The notes below the pieces were generated by a model. That model worked only from the letters and a program-made list of their open reading frames with translations. It had not been told where the DNA came from and did not search any database. A stretch of 8,738 nucleotides of DNA from Acetobacteraceae bacterium (GTDB lineage Bacteria > Pseudomonadota > Alphaproteobacteria > Acetobacterales > Acetobacteraceae), in the NCBI GenBank assembly GCA_947478535.1, contig CANJXD010000224.1, positions 1 to 8,738 on the forward strand, given 5' to 3'. This document shows, in pieces, positions 1-7,260 of the stretch; positions within the stretch are counted from its first letter, which is position 1, and the number at the start of each line of letters is the position of its first letter. Position numbers and translations under genes: made by a program.

Positions 1-950
1 CAGGCGGCCAGGCATTTCTCATTCGCGAAGGATTTCGCCTGGGCCGCTTCCACCGTCGCGGGCAGGCCCTCGCCGAGACGCCAGATCGCCTCCCGCGCCA
101 GAAGCTGCGCGCCATCGGTGCCGATCAGCATGTCGGCCGCCATGTGCTGGATGGCCTGGAAGGCGCCGATGGGCTGGCCGAAGGCGACGCGTTCCTTCGC
201 ATAATCGGCCGCGCGTTCCGTCGCCATGCGCGCGGCGCCGGCCATCTGCGCCGCGAGGAAGGCGGCGGCGAGGTCCATCAGCAGGCGGAGCGGGGCGGAG
301 CCGGCGAGGATGTGGGACGCCGGCACGCGCACCGCGGAGAACACCAGCGAGGCGGAACTGTCCTTCGCCGTCGTCACGAGGTCCGTCGCCGTCAGCCCCG
401 GCGTCGCGCTGTCCAGCAGCGCCAGGGCGGGCGCGCCATCGAGCAGGAAGGCCGCGAGCGTATGCGTGCTTTCGCGGAACCCATCGACGAAGGATTTCTG
501 CCCGGTGAGGATCACCGCATCGCCATCCCGCCGGCCTTCGAGCCGCACCGCGTCCGGCGACCAGCGGCCATCCGGTTCCTGGATCGCCAGCGCGATCCGC
601 GCCTCCCCCCGCCCGACCGCGGGCAGGATGGCGCGCTGCGCCGCATTGCCGCAGCGGGACAGCGCGATGGCGCCAGCCATCGTGCCCAGCATCGGCACCG
701 GCGCGAGGTGCCGGCCCAGCACCTCGAACAGCACGGCGAGGTGGGTCAGCGGCAGGCCATCGCCGCCATCCTCCTCCGGCAGGCAGAGGCGCAGCCAGCC
801 GAGTTCAGCGATGCGCGCGAACAGGGCAGGGGACCAGTGCGCCGCATCCTTCTCCGCCGCGCGGATCAGCGCGGGGGTGCATTCGGCGGCGAGGAAGGCA
901 TCGGCGGTCGCCTGGATGGCGGCCTCATCCTCATCAGGCAGGACGTCCAT
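1..950 (-). CDS. acyl-CoA dehydrogenase family protein, C-terminus cut by window edge
   Basis: This is a flavin-dependent acyl-CoA dehydrogenase, an enzyme family that makes the alpha-beta double bond in an acyl-CoA and passes electrons to electron-transfer flavoprotein. The frame is open from ATG at 950 to the left edge, giving 316 codons; the family usually has about 350-400, so roughly the last 40-80 residues are outside. Visible: an N-terminal helical domain (about 1-115), a middle beta domain with LTGQKSFVDG (about 148-157), and the C-terminal helical domain with AKERVAFGQPIGAFQAIQH (251-269), the classic family signature whose Arg and Phe contact FAD of a partner subunit. The start is supported by AGGGGA at 962-957, 6 nt before ATG. 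It follows the other dehydrogenase by 15 nt, so the two are co-transcribed. Sequence differences suggest the non-identical subunit of a heteromeric enzyme, as known for actinobacterial FadE pairs; that is inference. The acyl substrate cannot be told. Confidence 0.93.
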   Translation of the reverse strand, partial: MDVLPDEDEAAIQATADAFLAAECTPALIRAAEKDAAHWSPALFARIAELGWLRLCLPEEDGGDGLPLTHLAVLFEVLGRHLAPVPMLGTMAGAIALSRCGNAAQRAILPAVGRGEARIALAIQEPDGRWSPDAVRLEGRRDGDAVILTGQKSFVDGFRESTHTLAAFLLDGAPALALLDSATPGLTATDLVTTAKDSSASLVFSAVRVPASHILAGSAPLRLLMDLAAAFLAAQMAGAARMATERAADYAKERVAFGQPIGAFQAIQHMAADMLIGTDGAQLLAREAIWRLGEGLPATVEAAQAKSFANEKCLAA

Positions 951-965
951 GGTGTTTCCCCTGCC

Positions 966-2180
966 TCAGCGCTTGCCGGGGCGCGGCAGGCCGAGGCCCT
1001 TGCGCGCGATCTGGTCACGCATGACCTGCACGCTGCCGTGATTGATGGTGGACTGGAAGGCGCCGAGCAGGTTGTGGGCGAAGATGCCGTCCTCCACCGC
1101 CTCGGGCGAGGAGCTCAACAGCTGCGCCTGCGGGCCGAGGATCTGGCCGATCGCCTCCGTCGCGCGCACGCCATGCTCCGGCGCGAAGACCTTCTCTGCC
1201 GAGCCCTCATAGACGAAATTCCCGCCGCGCCGCGCGATGGTCATGCTGCGCATCGTCAGCAGGCGGCAGACCTGGCCCTCGATCCACAGCTCCGCCACCT
1301 TGTCCCGCACCGCCGGGTCGGCGCGAAGCTCACGGTTCGGCGCCTCGTCCTTCTTCAGCCAGTTGACGATATCCTCGTCCCGCATGACGGAGATGAGGTA
1401 GCGGCGCGCGCCGACGCGATCGATGTTGAGCCCGCGCTGCGCGACGTTCCAGCCATCGCCCTCCTCCCCCAGCAGGCAGGAGGCGGAGACGACGACGTCG
1501 TCGAAGAACACTTCGTTGGTGCGGTTCTCGCCATAGGTGGTGCCGCGTGGCGCCACGGGGTCGTTCTGGATCGTCCAGAGCGGGCGGATGGTGATGCCGG
1601 GCGCATCGATCGGCACCAGCAGGATGGACAGCCCGGCATGGCGCTTCGAGGCCGGGTCGCTGCGGACCATCAGGAAGATATGTGTCGCGACATGCGCGGA
1701 CGTCATGAAGGTCTTCTGGCCGCGGATAACGTAGGTTTCCCCCACGCGCGTCGCCCGGCACTGGATGCCGGCGAGGTCCGTGCCGCATCCGGGTTCGCTG
1801 TAGCCTTGGGCGAAGATGATGTCGCCGCGAATGCAGCCGGGCACGAAGGCGCGCTTCTGCTCTTCCGTGCCGCTGGCCAGGATGGCGGGCGCGCCGGTGC
1901 CGGCGCCGCCGATGCGCAGCCCGGCGCGCCAGAACTCCTCCTCGATGATGAACTGGTCCATCGCCGTGCGGCCCTGGCCGCCATATTCCACCGGCCAGGA
2001 AACGCCGGTCCAGCCACGGGCGCGCACCTTGTCGAAGAAGGCGGTGGCCGTCGGGCCGAACTGCACGCCAAGCTCCCCGGCATCGATATCCTCGCGGATC
2101 GCGGCAGTCAGTTCCTCCGCGATGAAGGCCTGCACCTCACGCCGCAGCGCGTCTTCCCGCGTATCGAAGGCGAATTCCAT
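966..2180 (-). CDS. acyl-CoA dehydrogenase family protein
   Basis: Complete 404-residue acyl-CoA dehydrogenase, predicted cytoplasmic, FAD-dependent. Domains in order: N-terminal helical domain (about 5-122), middle beta domain with AQGYSEPGCGTDLAG (124-138) and GQKTFMTSAH (154-163) that cradle the flavin, the turn NEVFFDDVVV (222-231) followed by LLGEEGDGW (236-244), and the C-terminal four-helix domain ending in HGSVQVMRDQIARKGLGLPR (381-400), the equivalent of the usual GTNEIQRNIIAERxLGLPR. At the MCAD-type catalytic glutamate position I see His381, and at the isovaleryl-CoA-dehydrogenase-type position (GLNIDR, 250-255) Asp254 rather than Glu, so the base may be Asp or lie elsewhere. Start ATG at 2180 has GAGGAAG (2194-2188) ahead of it, overlapping the stop of the receptor gene, which implies translational coupling. 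The downstream dehydrogenase starts 15 nt after the stop. Family assignment is secure, substrate unknown. Confidence 0.96.
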   Translation of the reverse strand: MEFAFDTREDALRREVQAFIAEELTAAIREDIDAGELGVQFGPTATAFFDKVRARGWTGVSWPVEYGGQGRTAMDQFIIEEEFWRAGLRIGGAGTGAPAILASGTEEQKRAFVPGCIRGDIIFAQGYSEPGCGTDLAGIQCRATRVGETYVIRGQKTFMTSAHVATHIFLMVRSDPASKRHAGLSILLVPIDAPGITIRPLWTIQNDPVAPRGTTYGENRTNEVFFDDVVVSASCLLGEEGDGWNVAQRGLNIDRVGARRYLISVMRDEDIVNWLKKDEAPNRELRADPAVRDKVAELWIEGQVCRLLTMRSMTIARRGGNFVYEGSAEKVFAPEHGVRATEAIGQILGPQAQLLSSSPEAVEDGIFAHNLLGAFQSTINHGSVQVMRDQIARKGLGLPRPGKR

Positions 2181-2192
2181 GGTGCTGCTTCC

Positions 2193-3176
2193 TCACTCCG
2201 CCCTGATGCCGGTGGATTGCGCCAGACGGCTGAACTTCTCGATCTCGGCGGCGACGAAGGCCGTGTACTGCGCGGGCGTGGTCTGCGCCGGCACGACGCC
2301 GATGTTGCGCAGGGTATCGCGCATGGCGGGCGAGGCGAGCGCCTTCAGCATCGCCGTGTTCAGCCGCTGCACGATCGCCTCCGACGTGCCACGCGGGGCG
2401 GAGACGCCATACCAGGTGTAGTTCACGAAGCCGGGGAAGCCGCCTTCGACGAAGGTGGGCGTCTGCGGGAAGTCGCTCTCCCGCGCCTCGCCCGTGACGG
2501 CCAGCAGGCGCAGGCGGTTGTCCCGCACATGGGGGCCGGCCTCGGGCGCGTTCTGGAACACGGCGTGGACATTGCCGGCGAGCAGGTCTCGCGTGGCGGG
2601 CGCGGTGCCGCCATAGGGCACGATCACCATGTCGAGCTGCGCGCGGGCCATGAAGAGCGCGCCGGCGAAATGGCCGATGGAGCCATTGCCGGCCGTGCCG
2701 AGATTGTAGCGCCCGGGATGGGTGCGAACCAGCGCGATGAATTCTGCCAGGGTCTGCGCCGGCACCGTGGGGTTGATGACGAGATACTGCGCGATGGTGC
2801 CGACGAGCGTGACATGCGCGAAATCCGCCACCGGGTCATACGGCACGCGGCCCATGGCGGGCGCCGTGCCCTGGGAGGCGGCGTTGGACAGCAGCAGCGT
2901 ATACCCATCCGGTGCCGCCTGCGCGACGATCTGGCTGCCGAGCGTGGCGCCGGCACCGGCACGGTTTTCCACCACCACGGGCTGGCCGAGTTCCTCATTC
3001 AACCGCTGCCCGACCATGCGCCCGAGCAGATCTGCCGTGGCACCTGGGGCGAAGGGGACGATGAGGCGCAGCGGGCGCGTCGGCCAGGGCTGGCCCTGCG
3101 CCTCGGCGGGGGAGGTAGCCGCCAGCAGGCCGAGGCAGGCGAGCATCGAGCCGAGCAACAGGCGTCCGCGCCTCAT
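2193..3176 (-). CDS. Bug-type tripartite tricarboxylate transporter substrate-binding protein
   Basis: Periplasmic solute receptor of the Bug/TctC family, 327 residues, the usual length. An N-terminal signal peptide is plain: MRRGR, a hydrophobic core (6-20) and a probable cleavage after AEA (24-26). The mature protein opens with WPTRPLRLIVPFAPGATAD (31-49), the family hallmark, then VVVENRAGAGATLGSQIVA (67-85), PDGYTLLLSN (89-98) and a Rossmann-like second lobe with YNLGTAGNGSIGHFAGALF (157-175). Such receptors bind carboxylates, amino acid derivatives or aromatic acids; most are orphans without adjacent TctA/TctB membrane genes, as here. ATG at 3176 has GGAAGGAAAG 4 nt upstream. It is the first gene of the leftward cluster; the next gene begins 12 nt after its stop, so the receptor probably captures the compound the dehydrogenases later process as a CoA ester. 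The ligand is not predictable from sequence. Confidence 0.96.
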   Translation of the reverse strand: MRRGRLLLGSMLACLGLLAATSPAEAQGQPWPTRPLRLIVPFAPGATADLLGRMVGQRLNEELGQPVVVENRAGAGATLGSQIVAQAAPDGYTLLLSNAASQGTAPAMGRVPYDPVADFAHVTLVGTIAQYLVINPTVPAQTLAEFIALVRTHPGRYNLGTAGNGSIGHFAGALFMARAQLDMVIVPYGGTAPATRDLLAGNVHAVFQNAPEAGPHVRDNRLRLLAVTGEARESDFPQTPTFVEGGFPGFVNYTWYGVSAPRGTSEAIVQRLNTAMLKALASPAMRDTLRNIGVVPAQTTPAQYTAFVAAEIEKFSRLAQSTGIRAE

Positions 3177-3210
3177 GGTTCTTTCCTTCCCGTAGGATTG
3201 GCCGCCCCGC

Positions 3211-3226
3211 GGGCAGCATTCTGCCC
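3211..3226. promoter_or_regulatory. inverted repeat, candidate operator
   Basis: GGGCAG-CATT-CTGCCC is a perfect 6-bp inverted repeat with a 4-nt centre. It lies 35-50 nt upstream of the receptor start codon, where it could be an operator for the leftward cluster or form a small hairpin in its mRNA leader. Chance occurrence in GC-rich DNA is possible. Confidence 0.35.
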
Positions 3227-3332
3227 ATCACACCACGCAAGGCGCGATGCGCGCGCGTGACGGATCGACGGTCCAGCATTGTTGTTTGCCGGGGTGGACG
3301 CTTGTCAAGCCGATGGGTAGCTTTCACCACCG

Positions 3333-3352
3333 ACCGCGCAGCATGACGCGGT
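3333..3352. promoter_or_regulatory. inverted repeat upstream of PrpD-like gene, candidate operator
   Basis: ACCGCG-N8-CGCGGT is a perfect 6-bp inverted repeat spanning 20 bp, with half-site spacing suited to a dimeric helix-turn-helix regulator. It ends 44 nt before the chosen start codon at 3397. No consensus for a known regulator is recognised, and GC-rich arms make chance matches likely. Confidence 0.3.
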
Positions 3353-3396
3353 GGCACGCCCCGCCGGCGTTGCCGATAGGGAAGGAACGCCGCCGC

Positions 3397-4749
3397 ATGA
3401 CCATCGCCCTCACGGCGCAACTCGGCGCTTTCGTCGCGGATCTCACGCCGCAGGCGCTGCCGGAAGCGGGTCGCGAACAGGCGCGGATCGGATTCACCGA
3501 CACCATCGCCTGTCTGATCGCCGGCCGTAATGAGCCGCCGGTCGGGATCGTGCGCCAGGTGCTCGGCCCGCATGGCGATGAGAGCACGCTGCTCTTCTCA
3601 CGCGACCGTGGCCGCGCGCAGGCGCTGGACGCCGCGATGATCAACGGCACCGCCGCGCATGTGCTGGATTACGACGACGCCGCGCTGAAGGGCCACCCGA
3701 GCGTTGTGCTCGTCACCGCCATCCTGGCGGAGGCGGAGGCGATCGGCGCGACGGGCGAGCAGATGATCACCGCCTACATCGCGGGCTACGAGGTGTGGGG
3801 CGAGCTGGTGCGGCGCGATCTCGGCAACCATCACATGAAGGGGCTGCACCCCAGCGGCATCTTCGGCTGCGTCGCCGCGGCGGCGGCCTGCGCCAAGCTG
3901 CGCGGGATGAATGCGAAGGACTGCGCGACGGCGATCGGGCTGGGCGCTTCCCACAGCGCCGGGCTGATGGCGAATTTCGGCTCCATGGCCAAGCCCTATC
4001 ACTGCGGCCGCGCGGCGCATGCGGGCATCATGGCGGCGCGTTTGACCGCGGCCGGGCTGACCGCCTCCCCCGACGTGCTCGAACATCCCCGCGGCTTCCT
4101 CTTCGCCTATTCACCGAAGGGCGAGATCGACTACGAGACGCCGCTCCGCGCGGGGCGGGACTGGTCCATCCTCGCCATGGGGTTGAGCCTGAAGAAGTAC
4201 CCCATGTGCTACTGCGCGCATCGCCCACTGGATGCGATGCTGGACCTGCTGAAGGCCCGCCCGGTGGCGCCGGAGGAGGTGGAGGCGGTGACGGTGGAGA
4301 TGTCCGCCCGCAACTACTCCGTGCTGCGCAACCGTCGCCCGCAGACCGGGCTCGCCGCCAAGTTCAGCGTCGAATTCGCCATGGCCTCCGCCCTCGTCGC
4401 CGGGCGCTGCGGTCTGCCGGAAGTGCAGGACAGCTTCGTGCAGCGGCCCGAGGTGCAGGCGCTGATGGAACGCGTCGCGCCGCGCTTCGACCCGCGCGAG
4501 GACCCCTTCACGGGCTACGCGCCCTTCGACCGCGTGACGATCCGCACCCGCGCCGGCGCGGAGCATGTGAGCGAGCAGGTCACCATGGCGCGCGGCGCCT
4601 TCGAAATCCCGCTCTCCCGCGAGGACATCTTCACGAAGTTCGAGGGCTGCCTGATCGCCGGACACTACCAGGGCGAGCCGGAGGCCTTGTTCGCCGCGAC
4701 GATGGGGCTGGACCGCCTGTCGGGCACCGCCGCGCTGCCGCTGGGCTGA
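3397..4749 (+). CDS. MmgE/PrpD family protein
   Basis: Cytoplasmic member of the MmgE/PrpD family, which includes 2-methylcitrate dehydratase (PrpD), cis-aconitate decarboxylase and iminodisuccinate epimerase; most members act as dehydratases, isomerases or decarboxylases on small di- or tricarboxylates. The protein is 450 residues, typical of the family. Signatures: NGTAAHVLDYDD (83-94) with the following GHPS (99-102), AYIAGYEVWGELV (126-138), HPSGIFGCVAAAAA (151-164), GLGASHSAGL (181-190), GSMAKPYHCGRAAHAG (195-210), and KKYPMCYCAHRPLDA (266-280) that forms part of the active site. I chose ATG at 3397, with AGGGAAGGA (3378-3386) 10 nt upstream, over an in-frame ATG at 3247 because the extra 50 residues do not look like family sequence and would cross the promoter region. 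The Bug-type receptor follows after 27 nt. Distant enough from classic PrpD that methylcitrate activity should not be assumed; no other prp gene is visible. Confidence 0.94.
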   Translation: MTIALTAQLGAFVADLTPQALPEAGREQARIGFTDTIACLIAGRNEPPVGIVRQVLGPHGDESTLLFSRDRGRAQALDAAMINGTAAHVLDYDDAALKGHPSVVLVTAILAEAEAIGATGEQMITAYIAGYEVWGELVRRDLGNHHMKGLHPSGIFGCVAAAAACAKLRGMNAKDCATAIGLGASHSAGLMANFGSMAKPYHCGRAAHAGIMAARLTAAGLTASPDVLEHPRGFLFAYSPKGEIDYETPLRAGRDWSILAMGLSLKKYPMCYCAHRPLDAMLDLLKARPVAPEEVEAVTVEMSARNYSVLRNRRPQTGLAAKFSVEFAMASALVAGRCGLPEVQDSFVQRPEVQALMERVAPRFDPREDPFTGYAPFDRVTIRTRAGAEHVSEQVTMARGAFEIPLSREDIFTKFEGCLIAGHYQGEPEALFAATMGLDRLSGTAALPLG

Positions 4750-4776
4750 ACCACCACAGGAAAAGGGGACCGCGCC

Positions 4777-5748
4777 ATGCACGGCTTCGTCACGCGTCGC
4801 GGGGTGATGGTGGCATCGGCGGGGCTGCTCGCCGCGCCCGCCCTGGCGCAGGAGCGCTATCCCTCCCGCCCCATCCAGGTGGTGGTGCCCTTCGCGCCCG
4901 GAGGCTCCGGCGATGCGGCGACGCGGCTGATCCAGAACGGCGTCAGCGAACTGCTGGGCCAGCCCGTCATCGTGGTGAACCGGCCGGGGGCCGGGACGAA
5001 TATCGGCATGCAGCTCGTCGCCCGCGCGCGGCCGGATGGCTACACGCTGCTGATGGCGGCGACGGGGCTGACCATCAACAAGGTGCTGTTCGACAATCTG
5101 GGCTTCGACCCGATGGCCGAGCTGACGGCGATTTCCAACGTCTTCAACTCCCCGATCTTCCTGGCCATCCACCCCAGCGTCCCGGCGACGACGCTGCCGG
5201 AACTGCTGGCCTGGATGCGCGCGCATCCCGGGGAGATCAACTACGGCCATTCCGGCGTCGGCAGCAGCAGCCATATCGGCGGCGAGCTGTTCAAGCAGGT
5301 GACCGGCATCGACATGCAGCACGTCCCCTTCTCAGGTGGCGGCGCGGCCATCGCGGGGGCGGCGAGCGCCTCCGGCTTGCAGCTCATCTTCTCCAATGTC
5401 GTGACGCTGAGCGGCGTGCTGCGCGCGGGCGTCCTGCGGCCCATCGCGATCGCCGCCGATGCGCGATCCCCGCAACTGCCGGATGTGCCGACCTTCGTCG
5501 AACAGGGCGTCGATTTCCGCTTCGGGTCGTGGTTCGGGCTCTGCGCCCCGGTGGCGACGCCGCGGCCGATTGTCGACACGGTGGCGGAGGCGGTGCGCAC
5601 CGTGCTGCGCCGCCCGGCGGTGATCCGGCTGGCGCAGGACCAGGGCGGCGAGCCGATCGGCGATTCCCCGGAGGAATTCGCGGCCTTCCTGCAATCCGAG
5701 GCAACGCGCCTCCAGGCCCTGGTGCGCCGCGCCGGCATTCGCGGCTGA
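4777..5748 (+). CDS. Bug-type tripartite tricarboxylate transporter substrate-binding protein
   Basis: Second periplasmic receptor of the Bug/TctC family, 323 residues. The signal peptide has a twin arginine (TRRGVMVASAG, 6-16) before a short hydrophobic stretch and a likely cleavage after ALA (22-24), so export could be by Tat as well as Sec. Family signatures: YPSRPIQVVVPFAPGGSGD (28-46), VNRPGAGTNIG (67-77), RPDGYTLLMAA (85-95) and INYGHSGVGSSSHIGGELF in the second lobe. ATG at 4777 has AGGAAAAGGGGA (4758-4769) 7 nt upstream, a strong ribosome-binding site. It lies 27 nt after the PrpD-like gene and is probably co-transcribed with it. It is clearly divergent from the receptor at 2193-3176, so this is not a recent duplication and the two may bind different ligands. 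No TctA/TctB partner is visible. Confidence 0.96.
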   Translation: MHGFVTRRGVMVASAGLLAAPALAQERYPSRPIQVVVPFAPGGSGDAATRLIQNGVSELLGQPVIVVNRPGAGTNIGMQLVARARPDGYTLLMAATGLTINKVLFDNLGFDPMAELTAISNVFNSPIFLAIHPSVPATTLPELLAWMRAHPGEINYGHSGVGSSSHIGGELFKQVTGIDMQHVPFSGGGAAIAGAASASGLQLIFSNVVTLSGVLRAGVLRPIAIAADARSPQLPDVPTFVEQGVDFRFGSWFGLCAPVATPRPIVDTVAEAVRTVLRRPAVIRLAQDQGGEPIGDSPEEFAAFLQSEATRLQALVRRAGIRG

Positions 5749-5775
5749 CATCCAGCCGGCCCGCGTTTCCTTAAC
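5742..5775 (+). terminator. weak candidate terminator between convergent genes
   Basis: CGGCTG-ACATC-CAGCCG (5742-5758) is a 6-bp perfect stem with a 5-nt loop overlapping the stop codon of the receptor gene, followed after 7 nt by a broken T-rich run (TTTCCTT, 5766-5772). It sits between convergent genes only 30 nt apart, where a terminator is expected. The stem is short and the T tract poor, so this is tentative. Confidence 0.25.
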
Positions 5776-5778
5776 GAG

Positions 5779-7260
5779 CTAACGCTGTGGCTCCAGCAGC
5801 GCGGCGCGGGTCGCGTTCTGCAGGTCCCGCAGCCGCAGCGGGCGGGGCAGGGGGCCTGCAAGCCCCAACTCCTGGCAGCGGGCCGTGATCTCCGGGTCCG
5901 GCGCCGTCGAGCAGGCGATCATCGGCACCAGGCCGAGCGCCCCGGGCAGGGTGCGGATGCGCTGCGCCACGGTGAAGCCTTCCTGCGCATCCACATCCAG
6001 CACCACCAGACGTATGGCGTGGCGGCGCAGCGCGGCGATGGTCATCGCCTCATCCGCCGCCACTTCCACCGTCAGGTCGAGCTGGCGCAGCAGGGCGGCG
6101 GTCGCGGTGCGGTTGGCAGGCAGGGATTCCAGCACCAGCACATGGCGCACCGGCGGTTCCACCGCCAGGGCGCCATCGGCGGAGCGCAGCGGCAATTCGA
6201 ACCAGAATGAGCTGCCCGCGCCGATCGTGCTGTCGAAGCCGATCCGCCCGCCCATCAGTTCCACCAGTTGCCGGCTGATCGCAAGGCCAAGCCCAGTGCC
6301 GCCGAAGCGCCGGGTGTTGGAGCTTTCCGCCTGGCTGAAACGCTCGAACAGCCGGGCCCAGGCATCGCGTGGGATGCCGATGCCGGTATCCATCACCTCC
6401 ACCCGCAGCCGCCCCTGGCCGGACGCCGCCACCCAGCGCGCCGTGATCCGCACTTCCCCGACCGTGGTGAACTTCACGGCATTGCCGACGAGGTTCGCCA
6501 GCACCTGGCCGACCCGCGCCTGGTCGGCGATGACGCGCTTCGGCAGGCCGGGCTCCAGCACCAGCGTCCAGCGCAACCCCTTCCGCGCCGCCTGCGCTTC
6601 CGACGGCCCGAGCGGCGCGGCCAGCATCGCGCCAGTGTCCACCGGCAGCGCCTCGATCGTCACACGCCCGGCCTCGAGACGGGAGATGTCGAGCAGATCG
6701 TTGATCACGGCCAGCAGGGCGCGGCCGGAATCGAGGATGACCGCCACCGCCTCCCGCTCCTCCGCCGGCAGGTCGGAGGCGGCGAGCATCTGCGCCATGC
6801 CGAGGATGCCATTCAGCGGCGTGCGCAACTCATGCCCCACATTGGCCAGGAATTCGCCCTTGGCCCGGGTGGCGACTTCGGCCTGTTCCTTGGCGGCGCG
6901 CAGCATCACTTCGCGCAGCCGCGCTTCCTCCAGCAGCGCCCGCTGGCGTGCCTCGCTGGCGGAGAGTGCTTCCAGCCGTTCGCGCAGCGCCGAGGCCATC
7001 TGGATGAAGGTGCTGGTGAGCCCGGCGATCTCGTCGCGACCCTGTGGTTCCAGGTCGAGGTCGTAATGCCCGGCGCCCAGCGCCTCCGCCGCCACCCCCA
7101 GCCGCCGTAACGGCCGGAACACCCAGCGCGATCCGATTTCCACCAGCGGCACGAGAGCCGCGAGGCAGGCCAGCGCCGCGAGCAGGCCGGAGACGAGCAG
7201 CCGGTCGTGCGTGGCTTCCACGGCGCTGCGGGAAAAGCCGAAATGCAGCGTCCCCAACAC
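5779..7260 (-). CDS. downstream kinase reading frame (HAMP-HisKA-HATPase-receiver), possibly reinitiated
   Basis: This 493-residue part of the broken kinase begins with GTG immediately after the TAG and could be made by reinitiation; a weak GCAGG lies about 8 nt upstream. It keeps the second transmembrane helix (about 21-47), HAMP (about 47-101), HisKA with GHELRTPLN (142-150, His143), ATP-binding domain with NLVGNAVKF (256-264), DTGIGIP (291-297) and GGTGLGLAIS (320-329), and a C-terminal receiver-like domain (about 371-490). The receiver keeps an acceptor-like Asp422 in LVVLDVD, but its N-terminal acidic pair is Glu-Ser (LVLES, 375-379) and the conserved Lys is Arg (LPRP, 471-474), so phosphotransfer there is doubtful. 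Having lost the first membrane helix and most of the sensor, a product would be ligand-blind, inactive, or locked in one state. No separate response regulator gene is seen nearby. Confidence 0.7.
   Translation of the reverse strand: MLGTLHFGFSRSAVEATHDRLLVSGLLAALACLAALVPLVEIGSRWVFRPLRRLGVAAEALGAGHYDLDLEPQGRDEIAGLTSTFIQMASALRERLEALSASEARQRALLEEARLREVMLRAAKEQAEVATRAKGEFLANVGHELRTPLNGILGMAQMLAASDLPAEEREAVAVILDSGRALLAVINDLLDISRLEAGRVTIEALPVDTGAMLAAPLGPSEAQAARKGLRWTLVLEPGLPKRVIADQARVGQVLANLVGNAVKFTTVGEVRITARWVAASGQGRLRVEVMDTGIGIPRDAWARLFERFSQAESSNTRRFGGTGLGLAISRQLVELMGGRIGFDSTIGAGSSFWFELPLRSADGALAVEPPVRHVLVLESLPANRTATAALLRQLDLTVEVAADEAMTIAALRRHAIRLVVLDVDAQEGFTVAQRIRTLPGALGLVPMIACSTAPDPEITARCQELGLAGPLPRPLRLRDLQNATRAALLEPQR

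Larger units (their letters stand above)
3177..3396. promoter_or_regulatory. divergent intergenic control region
   Basis: This 220-nt gap separates the leftward receptor/dehydrogenase cluster from the rightward PrpD-like gene, so promoters for both directions should lie here. I find no convincing -35/-10 pair on either strand by eye. TTGTCA at 3302-3307 and, on the minus strand, TTGCGT near 3238 are weak single hexamers. Two inverted repeats (listed separately) and the 8-bp palindrome CCCGCGGG at 3206-3213 are the notable structures. No regulator gene is present in the window. Shared control of the two transcription units is an inference from the divergent layout and related functions. Confidence 0.55.

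Noticed and set aside
144..3260. A 1038-codon open frame on the plus strand
   Set aside because: It runs antisense through three well-supported genes and its product is a low-complexity mix of Arg, Ala, Gly, His and Asp, typical of an opposite-strand shadow in GC-rich DNA. No domain or ribosome-binding site supports it.
3247..3396. A longer start for the PrpD-like protein at 3247
   Set aside because: The extra 50 residues look like translated non-coding DNA and cover the promoter region; ATG 3397 has a better ribosome-binding site and matches the family's N-terminus.
4111..5322. A 403-codon open frame on the minus strand
   Set aside because: It is antisense to the PrpD-like gene and the second receptor, crosses their junction, and has shadow-like composition.
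3795..5774. A 659-codon open frame on the plus strand
   Set aside because: It is out of frame with the PrpD-like and receptor genes it spans. The product is Arg/Gly/Ala-rich with no motifs, so it is a frame shadow.
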